Positions 52,554 through 63,077 of a stretch of 64,000 bases of DNA are shown here, piece by piece (position 1 is the first letter of the stretch; each line of letters opens with the position of its first letter). The notes beneath the pieces were generated by a model. That model did not search any database. It saw only the letters and a program-made list of their open reading frames with translations, and was not told the origin of the DNA. The stretch comes from Prado023 sp963747335 (GTDB lineage Bacteria > Actinomycetota > Actinomycetes > S36-B12 > CAIYMF01). Position numbers and translations under genes: made by a program. The stretch lies in assembly GCA_963747335.1 (NCBI GenBank), contig CAVVEV010000003.1:186001-250000 (forward strand). The letters are read 5' to 3'.

Positions 52554-53639
52554 GTGACTCTGCGCCGTACCGCACTGACCGAGACCCACCGCGCTGCCGG
52601 GGCCAAGATGGCCGACTTCGGTGGGTGGGAGATGCCCATCGAGTACCCCACCGGGGTGGTGGCTGAGCACACGGCCGTGCGCACGGCCGTCGGGGTGTTC
52701 GACGTGTCGCACATGGGCAAGCTGGTGGTGTCCGGCCCCGGCGCTGCCGCAGCACTGAACCGGATCCTGGCCAACGACCTTGACCGGATCGGCGCGGGTC
52801 AGGCCCAGTACTCGATGCTGTGCACCGACGACGGCGGGGTCGTCGACGACCTGATCGTCTACCGCCTGGGCGACGACGAGGTGCGCATCGTGCCGAACTC
52901 GGCCAACGCCGCGAGGGTCCGCGACGCCCTTGCGGCGGGACTGCCCGAGGGTGTGACGCTCACCGACCTGCACGAGGCGGAGGGGATCCTGGCGATCCAG
53001 GGCCCCGGCGCCCGCGAGGTCATGCTTGACCTCGGGCTGCTGTCGTCCGACGGGGACCTGCCCTACATGGCCTTCACGACCGCCGAGTTCGCGGGTACGC
53101 CGGCAGCGGTCTGCCGCACGGGGTACACCGGTGAGCACGGGTACGAGGTCATCCTCGGGGTGCAGGCCCTGCCCGCGCTGTGGGAGAGCGTTGCCGAGCG
53201 TGCGACGCCCTGCGGGCTCGGTGCCCGGGACACCCTGCGCACGGAGATGGGCTACCCGCTGCACGGCCAGGACCTGTCCACCTCCATCACGCCGGTGGAG
53301 GCGGGGCTGTCGTGGGCGGTCGGCTGGGACAAGCCGGAGTTCGTCGGGCGTGAGGCCCTTGTCGCCCAGCGGGCGGCGGGCCGGCCGCGTGCGCTGCGCG
53401 GCCTGCTGCTGGAGGGTCGTGGGGTGCCGCGGGCGCACATGCTGGTGGTTCGGGCCGACGGGTCCACCGCTGGTGAGACCACCTCGGGCACGTTCTCCCC
53501 AACGCTGAAGGCGGGGGTGGCCCTGGCGCTGGTGGACCCGGTGCTGACGTTCGGCGACGAGGTCGCGATCGACATCCGCGGCCGTGCCGTGCCGGCGCGG
53601 ATCGTGCGACTGCCGTTCGTGGAGTCGTCGCCGAAGTAG
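52554..53639 (+). CDS. gcvT: Glycine cleavage system T protein (aminomethyltransferase)
   Basis: A 361-residue folate-binding protein. Typical segments are KMADFGGWEMPIEY, FDVSHMGKL, the folate-site Glu region RTGYTGEHGYE and MGYPLHGQDL. It transfers the aminomethyl carbon from lipoylated H-protein to tetrahydrofolate. The GTG at 52554 fits the family start. No glycine riboswitch was seen upstream. The other gcv genes are not in the window. Confidence 0.95.
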   Translation: MTLRRTALTETHRAAGAKMADFGGWEMPIEYPTGVVAEHTAVRTAVGVFDVSHMGKLVVSGPGAAAALNRILANDLDRIGAGQAQYSMLCTDDGGVVDDLIVYRLGDDEVRIVPNSANAARVRDALAAGLPEGVTLTDLHEAEGILAIQGPGAREVMLDLGLLSSDGDLPYMAFTTAEFAGTPAAVCRTGYTGEHGYEVILGVQALPALWESVAERATPCGLGARDTLRTEMGYPLHGQDLSTSITPVEAGLSWAVGWDKPEFVGREALVAQRAAGRPRALRGLLLEGRGVPRAHMLVVRADGSTAGETTSGTFSPTLKAGVALALVDPVLTFGDEVAIDIRGRAVPARIVRLPFVESSPK

Positions 53640-53654
53640 GGCGTGGTCGTCCGG

Positions 53655-53685
53655 CCCGCCCGGGCCCGGTGCTCGGCCGGGCGGG
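53655..53685. terminator. GC-rich hairpin between convergent genes
   Basis: CCCGCCCGG (53655-53663) pairs perfectly with CCGGGCGGG (53677-53685). It lies between the convergent gcvT and lipoprotein genes and is a likely bidirectional terminator. Confidence 0.65.
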
Positions 53686-53729
53686 GTGGGCGCCTGCCAG
53701 TTCCCGGGGAGTCTCGGCCGGGGAGGGCG

Positions 53730-54437
53730 TCAGCCGATCGTGGCCTCGGTGACCTTGTCGTCGACGATCGCGACGTTGATGCGTCTCACGCTGTAGTCGT
53801 CGGTGACCGCCAGCCCCGTGCCGTCGCGTGCGACCACGCGCAGCGTCAACCCGGCGCCCTCGACCGCTGCCTGCGCCTCGCTCTCGGTCATCCCGAGGAC
53901 ATCGGTGGTCATCGCCAGGGCCGCATCCGACGGGGTCATCGAGTCGTCGGCGACCGGTGCCGCGGAATAGGTGAGGACGTTCCTCTCGCCGTCGAAGAGG
54001 TAGAGCTCCCCGGCCTCGACCGTCGTGTAGCCATCGACCTCGTTCAGCAGGGCGAACAACTCGGCCTCCACGGCCATGTCGAGCTCCGGACCGGCCATGA
54101 GGGTGGTCATCCACTCCCCGACCGTGAGCCCGCCGTCGACGGTGGCCTCGTACGAAGCGGAGTAGGTGTTCACCGGACCCTGGCCACCGACTCTCGCCTC
54201 CTCGAACGTGAGGATGACATCGGCCTCGGTCGAGGACTCGAGCATGCCTCCCACCAGGTACCAGGGCTTGCCGACTCGCAGGTCGCCGCCGACGGGCTTG
54301 ACCATGTCCGAGCTCACGGCGGAGTCGCCGCCAGCTGCCCCGCTCGACGGATCGACCCCGCCTGCGGCGGGGTCGATGGTCCGGGCGCACGCCGCGAGCA
54401 GCCCGAGGGTCAGCAACAGGATCGGAAGTCGCTTCAT
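53730..54437 (-). CDS. Lipoprotein with I78-inhibitor-like C-terminus
   Basis: A 235-residue lipoprotein with lipobox LLAACAR (Cys17). A middle region (WYLVGGMLESSTEADVILTF, TLMAGPELDMAVEAELFALL) resembles META/HslJ-like domains. The C-terminus (GMTESEAQAAVEGAGLTLRVV, then DDYSVRRINVAIVDD) resembles the peptidase-inhibitor I78 fold. The protein probably sits on the outer face of the membrane. Whether it inhibits a protease is not known. Confidence 0.78.
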   Translation of the reverse strand: MKRLPILLLTLGLLAACARTIDPAAGGVDPSSGAAGGDSAVSSDMVKPVGGDLRVGKPWYLVGGMLESSTEADVILTFEEARVGGQGPVNTYSASYEATVDGGLTVGEWMTTLMAGPELDMAVEAELFALLNEVDGYTTVEAGELYLFDGERNVLTYSAAPVADDSMTPSDAALAMTTDVLGMTESEAQAAVEGAGLTLRVVARDGTGLAVTDDYSVRRINVAIVDDKVTEATIG

Positions 54438-54506
54438 ATCCCTATGTTCCCGGCTGCCCGTACTTCGTTACACCCGACCCGCCGGGTTCAGTGGTTCCGG
54501 TTCAGC

Positions 54507-55277
54507 TCACTGGAGCGCCAGGACCAGCAGGACGGCCAGCGTGGCCAGCTCCGAAGTAGCGCCCAGGACGTCTCCTGTGCTGCCGCCGAACCGGCGCTGG
54601 GCGACCCGCGCCATGCCGAGGGCGAGCCCGATGGCCGCGAGCGGACCCCACACGAGTGCGGTCGACCAGGGCAGCGGGCCGACCGACGCAGCGACGGCGG
54701 CCACGACTGCCGTGAGCGCACCGGCGATCACCAGTCGCAACGGGGTGACCGACCCGATCGCGCTCGCCCCGAGGCCGTCGCGGCGTGCGGAGTGCACCCA
54801 CGGACCGCATCCCACGACCACAGCGAGCCGCCCAAGTGTCACGGCCAGCACCCAGGCGGCCAGCGCAGGGGTGCCTGCCGGCAGTTGCGCGAGGGACAGG
54901 GCCTGCAGGGCGATCGTGAACACGAGCGCGAGCACCCCGAACGGCCCGATGTCGGAGCGGCGCATGATCTCGCGGGCGCGCTCCGGCGGCGCTGCGCTGC
55001 CCAGCCCGTCGGCGACGTCGGCAAGGCCATCCCAGTGCACTCCTCGGGTGATCCACGCGGCCGCGGCCACCACCAATGTGGCCGACAGCAGGCGCGCGAT
55101 GAGGTCCACGCCGGTGACCAGCAGCAGCGCCCCGCTGACCAGCCCGATCGCGGCACCGACGACCGGCGCGAGCGCCAGCCCGCGACCCGCCACCGCGGCG
55201 TCCACCTCGGTGGGCGGCGGCACCGGGACGCGAGTGAACGTCCCGACCGCGAACCGGAACGGATCCTCCGCGGTCAC
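54507..55277 (-). CDS. cobS: Adenosylcobinamide-GDP ribazoletransferase
   Basis: A 256-residue membrane enzyme that joins AdoCbi-GDP and alpha-ribazole in the last steps of cobalamin assembly. Motifs are FTRVPVP at the N-terminus and the catalytic segment RGVHWDGLADVADGLGS, followed by RREIMRRSDIGPFG-like residues (here EIMRRSDIGPFG). GTG start at 55277 overlaps the cobT stop by 4 bases. It is the last gene of the operon under the cobalamin riboswitch. Confidence 0.95.
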   Translation of the reverse strand: MTAEDPFRFAVGTFTRVPVPPPTEVDAAVAGRGLALAPVVGAAIGLVSGALLLVTGVDLIARLLSATLVVAAAAWITRGVHWDGLADVADGLGSAAPPERAREIMRRSDIGPFGVLALVFTIALQALSLAQLPAGTPALAAWVLAVTLGRLAVVVGCGPWVHSARRDGLGASAIGSVTPLRLVIAGALTAVVAAVAASVGPLPWSTALVWGPLAAIGLALGMARVAQRRFGGSTGDVLGATSELATLAVLLVLALQ

Positions 55278-56491
55278 TCGGGCGTGTCCCCTGACGTGTC
55301 GGTTGAGGAGACTGCGTCCCGGGAGGCGCGGTCCTGACCGTGTGCAGAAGGAGCCACGGGTTCACCCGCCGATCCGTCAGCCGGAGCGCCGTCCGGGGCA
55401 GCCTCGTCCGCGCCGCGGTCGCTGACGCCCGCGGAGGTGAACGTCGCCATCTCACGCAGGAGGTCGCCGGCGGCGCTCACCAGCGGCAGGGCGAGCAGTG
55501 CCCCGGACCCCTCGCCGAGGCGCATCCGCAGGTCCAGAAGCGGCTCGAGACCGAGCCGGTCCAGGGCTGCGGTTGCGGCGGGCTCAGTGCTGCGGTGCGA
55601 GGCGCACCACCACTGGCTGGCCCGGAACGCCACGCGATGGGCGACCAGCGCGCAGGCGCAGGAGATGACGCCGTCGAGGAGCACCGGGGTGCGCCGCGCG
55701 GCGGCCTGCAGCAGGAAGCCGGTCGTCGCTGCCAGGTCGGGTCCGGCACACGTGGCCAGCAGCGCCACCGGGTCGCCCTTGACCGGACGGCCCCGGCGCA
55801 TCGCGTCGCGCACGGCGGCGGTCTTGCGCATCCACGTCGTGTCGTCGATGCCGGTTCCGCGGCCCACGACGCGCGCGGGCTCGACCTCGGCGAGCAGCCC
55901 CACGAGTGCCGCCGCCGGTGTGGTGTTGCCGATCCCCATGTCGCCGGCGATCAGCAGGTCCGCCCCGCCGTCGATGAGCTCATCTGCCACCTGCGCGCCG
56001 AGCAGGAGACCCGCGACGCACTCGTCGCGGGTCATGGCGTCCTCGCGGTCGATCGATCCGCTGCCGCGCCGGATGCGATGGGCGGTCACGTCATCGGGGA
56101 CGGGTGGGCCGCTGGCCTCCCAGTCGACGTCGACGCTGACGTCCACAACGCGCACCGTGACCCCCTGGGCCCGCGCGAGGACCGTTGCCGCCGCCCCACC
56201 GGTCACGAAGTTGGCCACCATCTGTGCGGTGACCTCCGGCGGATAGGCGCTCGTCCCTGCGGTGCGAGCCACCCCGTGGTCGCCGGCGAAGATGGCCAGG
56301 GCTGGGTGCTGGATCGGGGGCGGTGGGCACTGGCCGGTCACGCCGGACAGCCACACCGACACCTCCTCGAGGCGTCCCAGGGAGCCCGACGGCTTGGTCA
56401 GCTGCTCCTGGCGGGCCACGGCCGCAGCGCGCGCGCCCTCGTCGGCGGGCACGATCGCCTCGCTCCACCTGCTCAGGTCGAAGTCGTCCAC
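55274..56491 (-). CDS. cobT: Nicotinate-nucleotide-DMB phosphoribosyltransferase
   Basis: A 405-residue enzyme making alpha-ribazole-5'-phosphate from NaMN and dimethylbenzimidazole. Motifs include TKPSGSLGRLEE, FAGDHGVARTAGTSAYP, the catalytic-region MGIGNTTPAAAL and GRGTGIDD. An acidic, disordered tail of about 45 residues follows the fold. The GTG start overlaps the MBL-cobU gene by 19 bases. Confidence 0.95.
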   Translation of the reverse strand: MDDFDLSRWSEAIVPADEGARAAAVARQEQLTKPSGSLGRLEEVSVWLSGVTGQCPPPPIQHPALAIFAGDHGVARTAGTSAYPPEVTAQMVANFVTGGAAATVLARAQGVTVRVVDVSVDVDWEASGPPVPDDVTAHRIRRGSGSIDREDAMTRDECVAGLLLGAQVADELIDGGADLLIAGDMGIGNTTPAAALVGLLAEVEPARVVGRGTGIDDTTWMRKTAAVRDAMRRGRPVKGDPVALLATCAGPDLAATTGFLLQAAARRTPVLLDGVISCACALVAHRVAFRASQWWCASHRSTEPAATAALDRLGLEPLLDLRMRLGEGSGALLALPLVSAAGDLLREMATFTSAGVSDRGADEAAPDGAPADGSAGEPVAPSAHGQDRASRDAVSSTDTSGDTPE

Positions 56492-57858
56492 GGACGTCCC
56501 TTCAGGGTTCGCGGGATCCCCGCGGTCACGATCACCACGTCGTCGCAGCCGGTTGCCACCGCGGTGTTGACCCGCCCCAGCAGGTCACGGAACAGTCGAC
56601 CCGAGCTCGTCGCGGGCGCGACCCCGGACCCCACCTCGTTCGTGACCAGCACGACGTCGGCCTGGGTCGTGCTCAGCGCCTCGAGCAGGTCGGCAAGGAC
56701 CTTCTCGACGGCGGCCTCCGCCGCGGCTGCGTCCTCCCACGCATCGGCTCGGTCGATCGCCGCGGTGACCCACAACGTCAGGCAGTCCACGAGGACCGTC
56801 TCCTCGGGCGCGGCCTCCTGGAGCATGTCGGCGACCTGGGGGGTCTCGCGCAGCCGCCACGTCGGTGGTCGTCGGTGCCGGTGTTGAGCGATCCGCTCGA
56901 CCCACTCGGGATCGTCGGGGTAGGTCGGGGCTGTGGCCACATAGGTGACCGGCGTCCTGCCCCGCACCAGCGACTCGGCGTGGTGGCTCTTGCCGCTGCG
57001 AGCCCCACCCGTGACGAGCAGCCGCCGGCCCACGCGGCGGCCGATCGTCCCGACCTGCAGCGCGGTGCCGTCGGGGACCACCTCGGCGCCGATGCCGGCC
57101 AGCCGTTGCGACAGGTCGATCGGGTTGTGGTGCGACAGGTGCACGGCGACGACCCTCGCGCCCGGCGCAAGCCGCCCGTGGCCACGCAGCCGGGCCACCT
57201 CGTGGCCGAACGAGGGCAGGTCAAGGTGGGCACTGCCGTGATCGGTGGTGTCGCCGAAGGTCAGCTCGAGCAGGACTGCGTCATAGGGGCCGGCGAGGGC
57301 GTCGTGGGGGAGGGCCGCGGTGTCGGTGGCGTAGAGCAGTTTCGCGTCCGTCCCCGTGACCTCGAAGAGCAGCGCGGTCCCGTCGTACTCGCGCCCGCCA
57401 GCGGTGGAGTGGGCCGCGGGAAGGGCGCGGACCCGCAGCGCGCCGTTCGACGCGTCCCCGCCCCCGTCTGCCGCGTCGACGGCGAACTCGTCACCAGCCG
57501 CCAGCGCACGGAACTCCACGGGCGCCGCCGGCGCGAGCCAGTCCCGGCACCGATCAATCGCCTCGGCCGGCCCCGCCACCAGCAGACCCGGGCCCGATGC
57601 CCAGGACCACGCGAGCAGGAACGCCGGGTCCAGGTGGTCGGGGTGGTCGTGGGTGATGAGCACGGTGCGCACGCCAGTGAGGTCCACGCCTCCGGAACCG
57701 GCATCGGGCCCGGGGTCGATCAGCAGGCATCCGTCCACCAGGGCACTGGTCCGCCCTCGGTGCACGCCGGCCTCGCGCGCCCACTGGCAGCGCTCACAGG
57801 CGCACCACGGGTTGGGCCAGCGGTCCGCACTTCCGGTGCCGAGCAGGTCGAGTCGCAT
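56473..57858 (-). CDS. cobU: Metallo-beta-lactamase-fold domain fused to CobU
   Basis: A 461-residue protein. Residues of about 1-265 are a metallo-beta-lactamase-like domain (LLGTGSADRWPNPWCACERC, metal motif THDHPDHLD, a late VHLSHHNP). Residues of about 285-461 are CobU: Walker A TGGARSGKSHHAES, VDCLTLWVT, VTNEVGSGVAP and GRVNTAVA. CobU phosphorylates adenosylcobinamide and adds GMP. The MBL part resembles PhnP/PqqB-like hydrolases; an action on a corrinoid or nucleotide intermediate is inferred. ATG 57858 overlaps the ECF S gene stop. Confidence 0.88.
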   Translation of the reverse strand: MRLDLLGTGSADRWPNPWCACERCQWAREAGVHRGRTSALVDGCLLIDPGPDAGSGGVDLTGVRTVLITHDHPDHLDPAFLLAWSWASGPGLLVAGPAEAIDRCRDWLAPAAPVEFRALAAGDEFAVDAADGGGDASNGALRVRALPAAHSTAGGREYDGTALLFEVTGTDAKLLYATDTAALPHDALAGPYDAVLLELTFGDTTDHGSAHLDLPSFGHEVARLRGHGRLAPGARVVAVHLSHHNPIDLSQRLAGIGAEVVPDGTALQVGTIGRRVGRRLLVTGGARSGKSHHAESLVRGRTPVTYVATAPTYPDDPEWVERIAQHRHRRPPTWRLRETPQVADMLQEAAPEETVLVDCLTLWVTAAIDRADAWEDAAAAEAAVEKVLADLLEALSTTQADVVLVTNEVGSGVAPATSSGRLFRDLLGRVNTAVATGCDDVVIVTAGIPRTLKGRPWTTST

Positions 57859-58696
57859 CAGCGGATCGGCTCGCCGTCGACGACGGGCGCACCGACCACC
57901 ACGGCTGGCTCGAACGTGGGCGTGGCGTCGAATGCAGCGATCCGGCTGGTGCGCCGCAAGGCCGCGAGCACGCGGCTGCCGAGAAGGAGGACGACGGTGC
58001 AGGTGAGTGCGGCGCGAGGCAGGTCGTAGCCCATCGACGTGGTCAGGTTGAAGCGGAACCAGTGCGCCACGTTGACCGCCGCCCCGGCCCCCGGGACGAA
58101 CGACAGCCCCTCGGGAAGTCCGGTGGCCGTCGGCCAGAACCACAGGTTGAGCAGCCACCCGTAGGCCACCGCGGCGATCGAGGAGTAGGCGGCAAGCAGC
58201 GGGATCTCCCCGCGCGCGGGCAGCCTGCCTGCCAGCATCCCGGCGCCGAGCCCGACCCACGCGGCGGCGATCATCTGGAACGGCATCCACGGACCCACGC
58301 CACCGGTCAGGAGTGCGGAGGCCAGGATGCACACGGCGCCGAGGACGAAGCCGAACCCGGCGCCGAGGGCGTACCCGCCCAGGACGATCACGATCCAGAT
58401 CGGCTCCAGCCCCGCGATTCCCGCGCCGAGCGCGCGCAGGGCGGCGGCTGTGGCAGCCAGGACCCCGAGCAGGGCCACAGCCTTGGCGCCCATGGCACCG
58501 TCGGCGACCAGGCTCAGGGTCACGGCCATGAGCAGCGGGACGAGCATCCCGAAGATCAGCGGGGCGTCGTTGGCGTGCGCGAGCAGCTCGGAGCCGCGGG
58601 AGGCGAGCATCGGCCAGAGGAAGGCCAGCACGCCGACCGCACTGGTCGCGGCGACGGCCGCCGCACTGCGTGCGGACAGCGGGAGGGCGCGGGTCC

Positions 58697-58700
<4 letters not shown>
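57858..58700 (-). CDS. ECF transporter S component (cobalamin-linked)
   Basis: A 280-residue membrane protein with about seven or eight helices (for example PLLMAVTLSLV, IWIVIVLGGYALGAGFGFVLGAV) and a Gly-rich loop. It resembles the substrate-binding subunits encoded in actinobacterial B12 loci (CbrT-like). The ATG at 58700 overlaps the EcfA-A' stop by 4 bases. The riboswitch and cob genes point to cobalamin or cobinamide, rather than cobalt or riboflavin, as substrate; the substrate is inferred. Confidence 0.82.
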
Positions 58701-60333
<1,633 letters not shown>

Positions 60334-60337
<4 letters not shown>

Positions 60338-61479
60338 GGGTGGTCTCCTGCCATGCGGGGCCGCTCGGAGGTGGGCAGCGGCGGTGTCCAGAAGGCGGGG
60401 CCGACGGCGACCAGCAGCGCGAGTGTGGGCACGACCATCAGCTCGGGCCACGTCAGGGGAGTGGTCATGAGCAGCAGCGCGGTCGGCGAACACGCGAGGA
60501 AGGTGGCCGCGACGAGCGCGCCGGAACCGGCGGTCAGCCACTCGGGCCAGCGCCAGGGGTCGGGCCGGTAGGCGGTGCGCGGGCTGCGTCGCCCGGCGGC
60601 GCGCAGCCCGAGGACGGCCATCAGGACGCCTCCAGCCAGCATGGGCCACCCGAGCAGGCGGGGGGCAGCCGAGTCGAACAGGCCGTACATCCCCACGAGC
60701 ACGCCCGCGAAGCCGGCCAGGACCAGCCCGGCCTGGGCGCGCCGCTCCCGGGGGGTCACCTGACCGGAGCGTCCGTAGCCACGGCTGTCCATCGCCGCCG
60801 CCAGCTGGATGGACCGTTCCAGGCCGCCGTCGAGGACCGGTCCGCTCGATCGGGCGAACGCCGCGATGCGTCCCTCGTCGTGCCCGCGCAGTCGCCGGGC
60901 GGCGCTGACCCGGCGGGCATCCGCGAGCAGGTGCGGGGCGAACGTGAGCGCCACCACCACGGCGACGCCCACCTCGTAGAGGGCGGCGGGGACCGACCGC
61001 AGCAGCCGGCTCGGCGGCGTCAGGGAGTTGGCCGCCCCGACGCAGGCGATCATCACCGCCAACCGAAGCCCCTCGGTCAGGCCGATCAGGAACGACTCCC
61101 ACGTGACCATGCCGCCGAGGCGGACGCCGGCCATCCAGTCCGGCAGGGCGATCTCGGGAAGCGTGAACGCGACGTTCAGGCCCACTGGGGCGCCGAGGAG
61201 GATCTGGAGCAGCGTGCGGGCCACGATCACGACGACCCCGAGCCGCAACGCTGCGGAGAATGCGCCCGCCCACGCCGCCTCGGGCCGACGCGCAGCGACG
61301 ACCACGGCGACGCAGCCGAGGATGAGCCCCAGGAGCAGGGGGTTGGTGGTCCGCGACGCGGCGACCAGCAGCCCCAGGGCCCACGCCCACCACGCCAGCG
61401 GGTGCAGGCTGCGGGGCAGCCTGCTGCCAGTCCCGACCATGGGCGAGGCCCCGGGTCGGGTCGTGGTGGGCAGGGCCAT
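60334..61479 (-). CDS. ECF transporter T component
   Basis: A 381-residue membrane protein with the coupling-helix Ala-Arg-Gly-type motifs (VSAARRLRGHDEG and AAAMDSRGYGRSG), which contact the ATPases. Six or more helices flank them. It follows the SCO2322-family gene by 8 bases and precedes the ATPase gene, so the four genes make one transporter. Confidence 0.92.
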
Positions 61480-61487
61480 CCGGGCGC

Positions 61488-62223
61488 CTACTCCGCGGAC
61501 CGGGCGCGGCGACGCTGCTTGGGGATCCAGTAAGCAGCGCCGACGAGCAGGGCGAGGACCAGCGCCCCGACGGCGAACCCGGCCCAGGAGTTGCTGCCCG
61601 AGTCGGACGTGGAGGTGGCGTCAGTGGTCGTCCCCGCAGTCACGACCGCGGGATTCGGTTGCTCGCCCTGGGCGGCGGTGGCGGCGGCAGCCGCATCGGC
61701 GTCGGAGACCTCGCTGCCGCACTCGCCCTCCGGGTAGCCGTTGACGGAGCAGACGAGGCCGTTGTCATCCGCGACGGCTCCCGCGGCGGCCAGCGCCTGG
61801 TTGCCCGTCGAGCCCTCGGGCAGGGTGACGCAGGAGACGACATCGGCGGGCGGGGTCTGGCCCGTCGGGGCGTCGGCCGCGTACCCCGAGTCGATGACGA
61901 CAGCCACGCGGACCTGGCCTGCAGTGGTTCCGGCCGTCGCCAGGTCGGGGCACAGGTCGGCGAACACCGGGGCCGTTGTCCGGCCCCTGGGTCGGCGTCT
62001 CGGCGGTGATCGTGAAGCGCCAGCCCTGGACGTCGGAATCGACGAGCGTGTAGTCGCCCGGACCGGTCTGGGCCGCGACCCAGGTGCCCGTTGCCCCCTG
62101 CCAGTAGGACCAGTAGCGGTACGCAGCGGCCTGCGCGGGAGCGGCCAGCGCCAGGGCGGCCAGAGCGGCCGTGAGGAGCGTGACGAGGAGGGCCGCAGCG
62201 CGGCCGTGGTTGGTGGTGGTCAC
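61488..62223 (-). pseudogene. SCO2322-family secreted protein, frameshifted
   Basis: A protein with an N-terminal signal (LLVTLLTAALAALALAAPAQA), the family segment YRYWSYWQGATGTWVAAQTG, a second part FADLCPDLATAGTTAGQVRVAVV, and a C-terminal membrane anchor (WAGFAVGALVLALLVGAAYW) with a basic tail. Such proteins sit in cobalamin ECF loci of actinobacteria and are thought to help uptake outside the membrane. One extra base near 61975 separates the two halves (GPD / TAPVFADL). GTG 62223 lies right after the riboswitch leader. Confidence 0.8.
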
Positions 62224-62264
62224 CAGGTGCCCTTCAGTAAGGCCCAGGGTGAGGGTGGGTCCGG

Positions 62265-62445
62265 CGGGCACAGGGCCCTGTCCGGGCTCCACCGTCGTCC
62301 TCGGACGGTGTCGGAGCCCCAGTCCGCCAGGTGCTCCGACTTGCTCGGCCCTTGGGGAGGGCCTGGCTCACGGTTGCGGGACAGCGCCGGATTCACACCG
62401 GCTTCCCCTGGATTCGGACTGTGGTTGTCGTGCCCCGACAGGCTA
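62265..62445 (-). ncRNA. Cobalamin riboswitch
   Basis: Read on the minus strand, the conserved core GAAGCCGGTGTGAATCCGGC is followed by GCTGTCCCGCAACCGTGA, a hairpin arm, and the B12-box-like GTCGGAGCACCTGGCGG. These are hallmark elements of the AdoCbl riboswitch (Rfam Cobalamin class). It lies upstream of the seven-gene B12 uptake and assembly operon, which it should switch off when cobalamin is plentiful. Confidence 0.92.
62285..62320 (-). terminator. Expression-platform hairpin after the B12 box
   Basis: On the minus strand GGGCTCCGACACCGTCC can pair with GGACGACGGTGGAGCCC with few mismatches, just after the B12 box and 60-100 bases before the first gene. It may act as a terminator or sequester the ribosome binding site. 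Confidence 0.5.
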
Positions 62446-62503
62446 TCCCATCGGCTGGGCGCCTCCGGCCGCGACCGGGACGGCGAGCGGGCACACTGGG
62501 AGC

Positions 62504-63029
62504 ATGACGGTGCGGCTCATCCAGGGCGACATCACGGCGTTCCCCGCCGATGCGATCGTCAACGCGGCCAACAGCGGCCTGCTCGGCGGCGGGGGAGTCG
62601 ACGGGGCGATCCACAGGGCGGGGGGCCCGGCGATCCTGGCCGAGTGCCGCCAGATCCGCAGGGATCTGCTTCCTGAGGGACTGCCCACGGGCCGGGCCGT
62701 GGCCACCACTGCGGGGAACCTCCCCGCGCGCTGGGTGATCCACACAGTCGGGCCGATCTACTCCGGGTCTCCGAGCGACCCCGAGCTCCTGGCCTCGGCA
62801 CACCGCACCAGCATCGCCCTGGCCCGGGAGCTGGGTGCCGGATCCATCGCGTTCCCGGCGATCTCCACCGGTGTCTACGGCTATCCGGTCGATCTGGCTG
62901 CCCCGATCGCGCTAGCCGAGGCGCCGCGCCGCCGAGGATCTCGAGGTCACGTTCGTGCTGTTCAGCGCAGCCAGTTTGGCCGCCTTCCGATCAGCGGCGC
63001 TGGCGATGGGCCTCGAGGTTGCCCAGTAG
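62504..63029 (+). pseudogene. Macrodomain (O-acetyl-ADP-ribose deacetylase-like), frameshifted
   Basis: A macro-fold protein of about 175 residues once mended. Key motifs are GDITAFPADAIVNAANSGLLGGGGVDGAIHRA (with the catalytic Asn/Asp region), the HTVGPIY loop, and FPAISTGVYGYP. After PIALAEA the frame changes near 62930; the natural C-terminus AAEDLEVTFVLFSAASL to VAQ is in the next frame. The net excess is one base. ATG 62504 is divergent from the B12 operon. It should bind ADP-ribose and remove acetyl or ADP-ribosyl groups. Confidence 0.85.
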
Positions 63030-63077
63030 CCCTCGCCACGGGCACCATGCCACGCCCCGGGCTGACATGCTGAGCGG

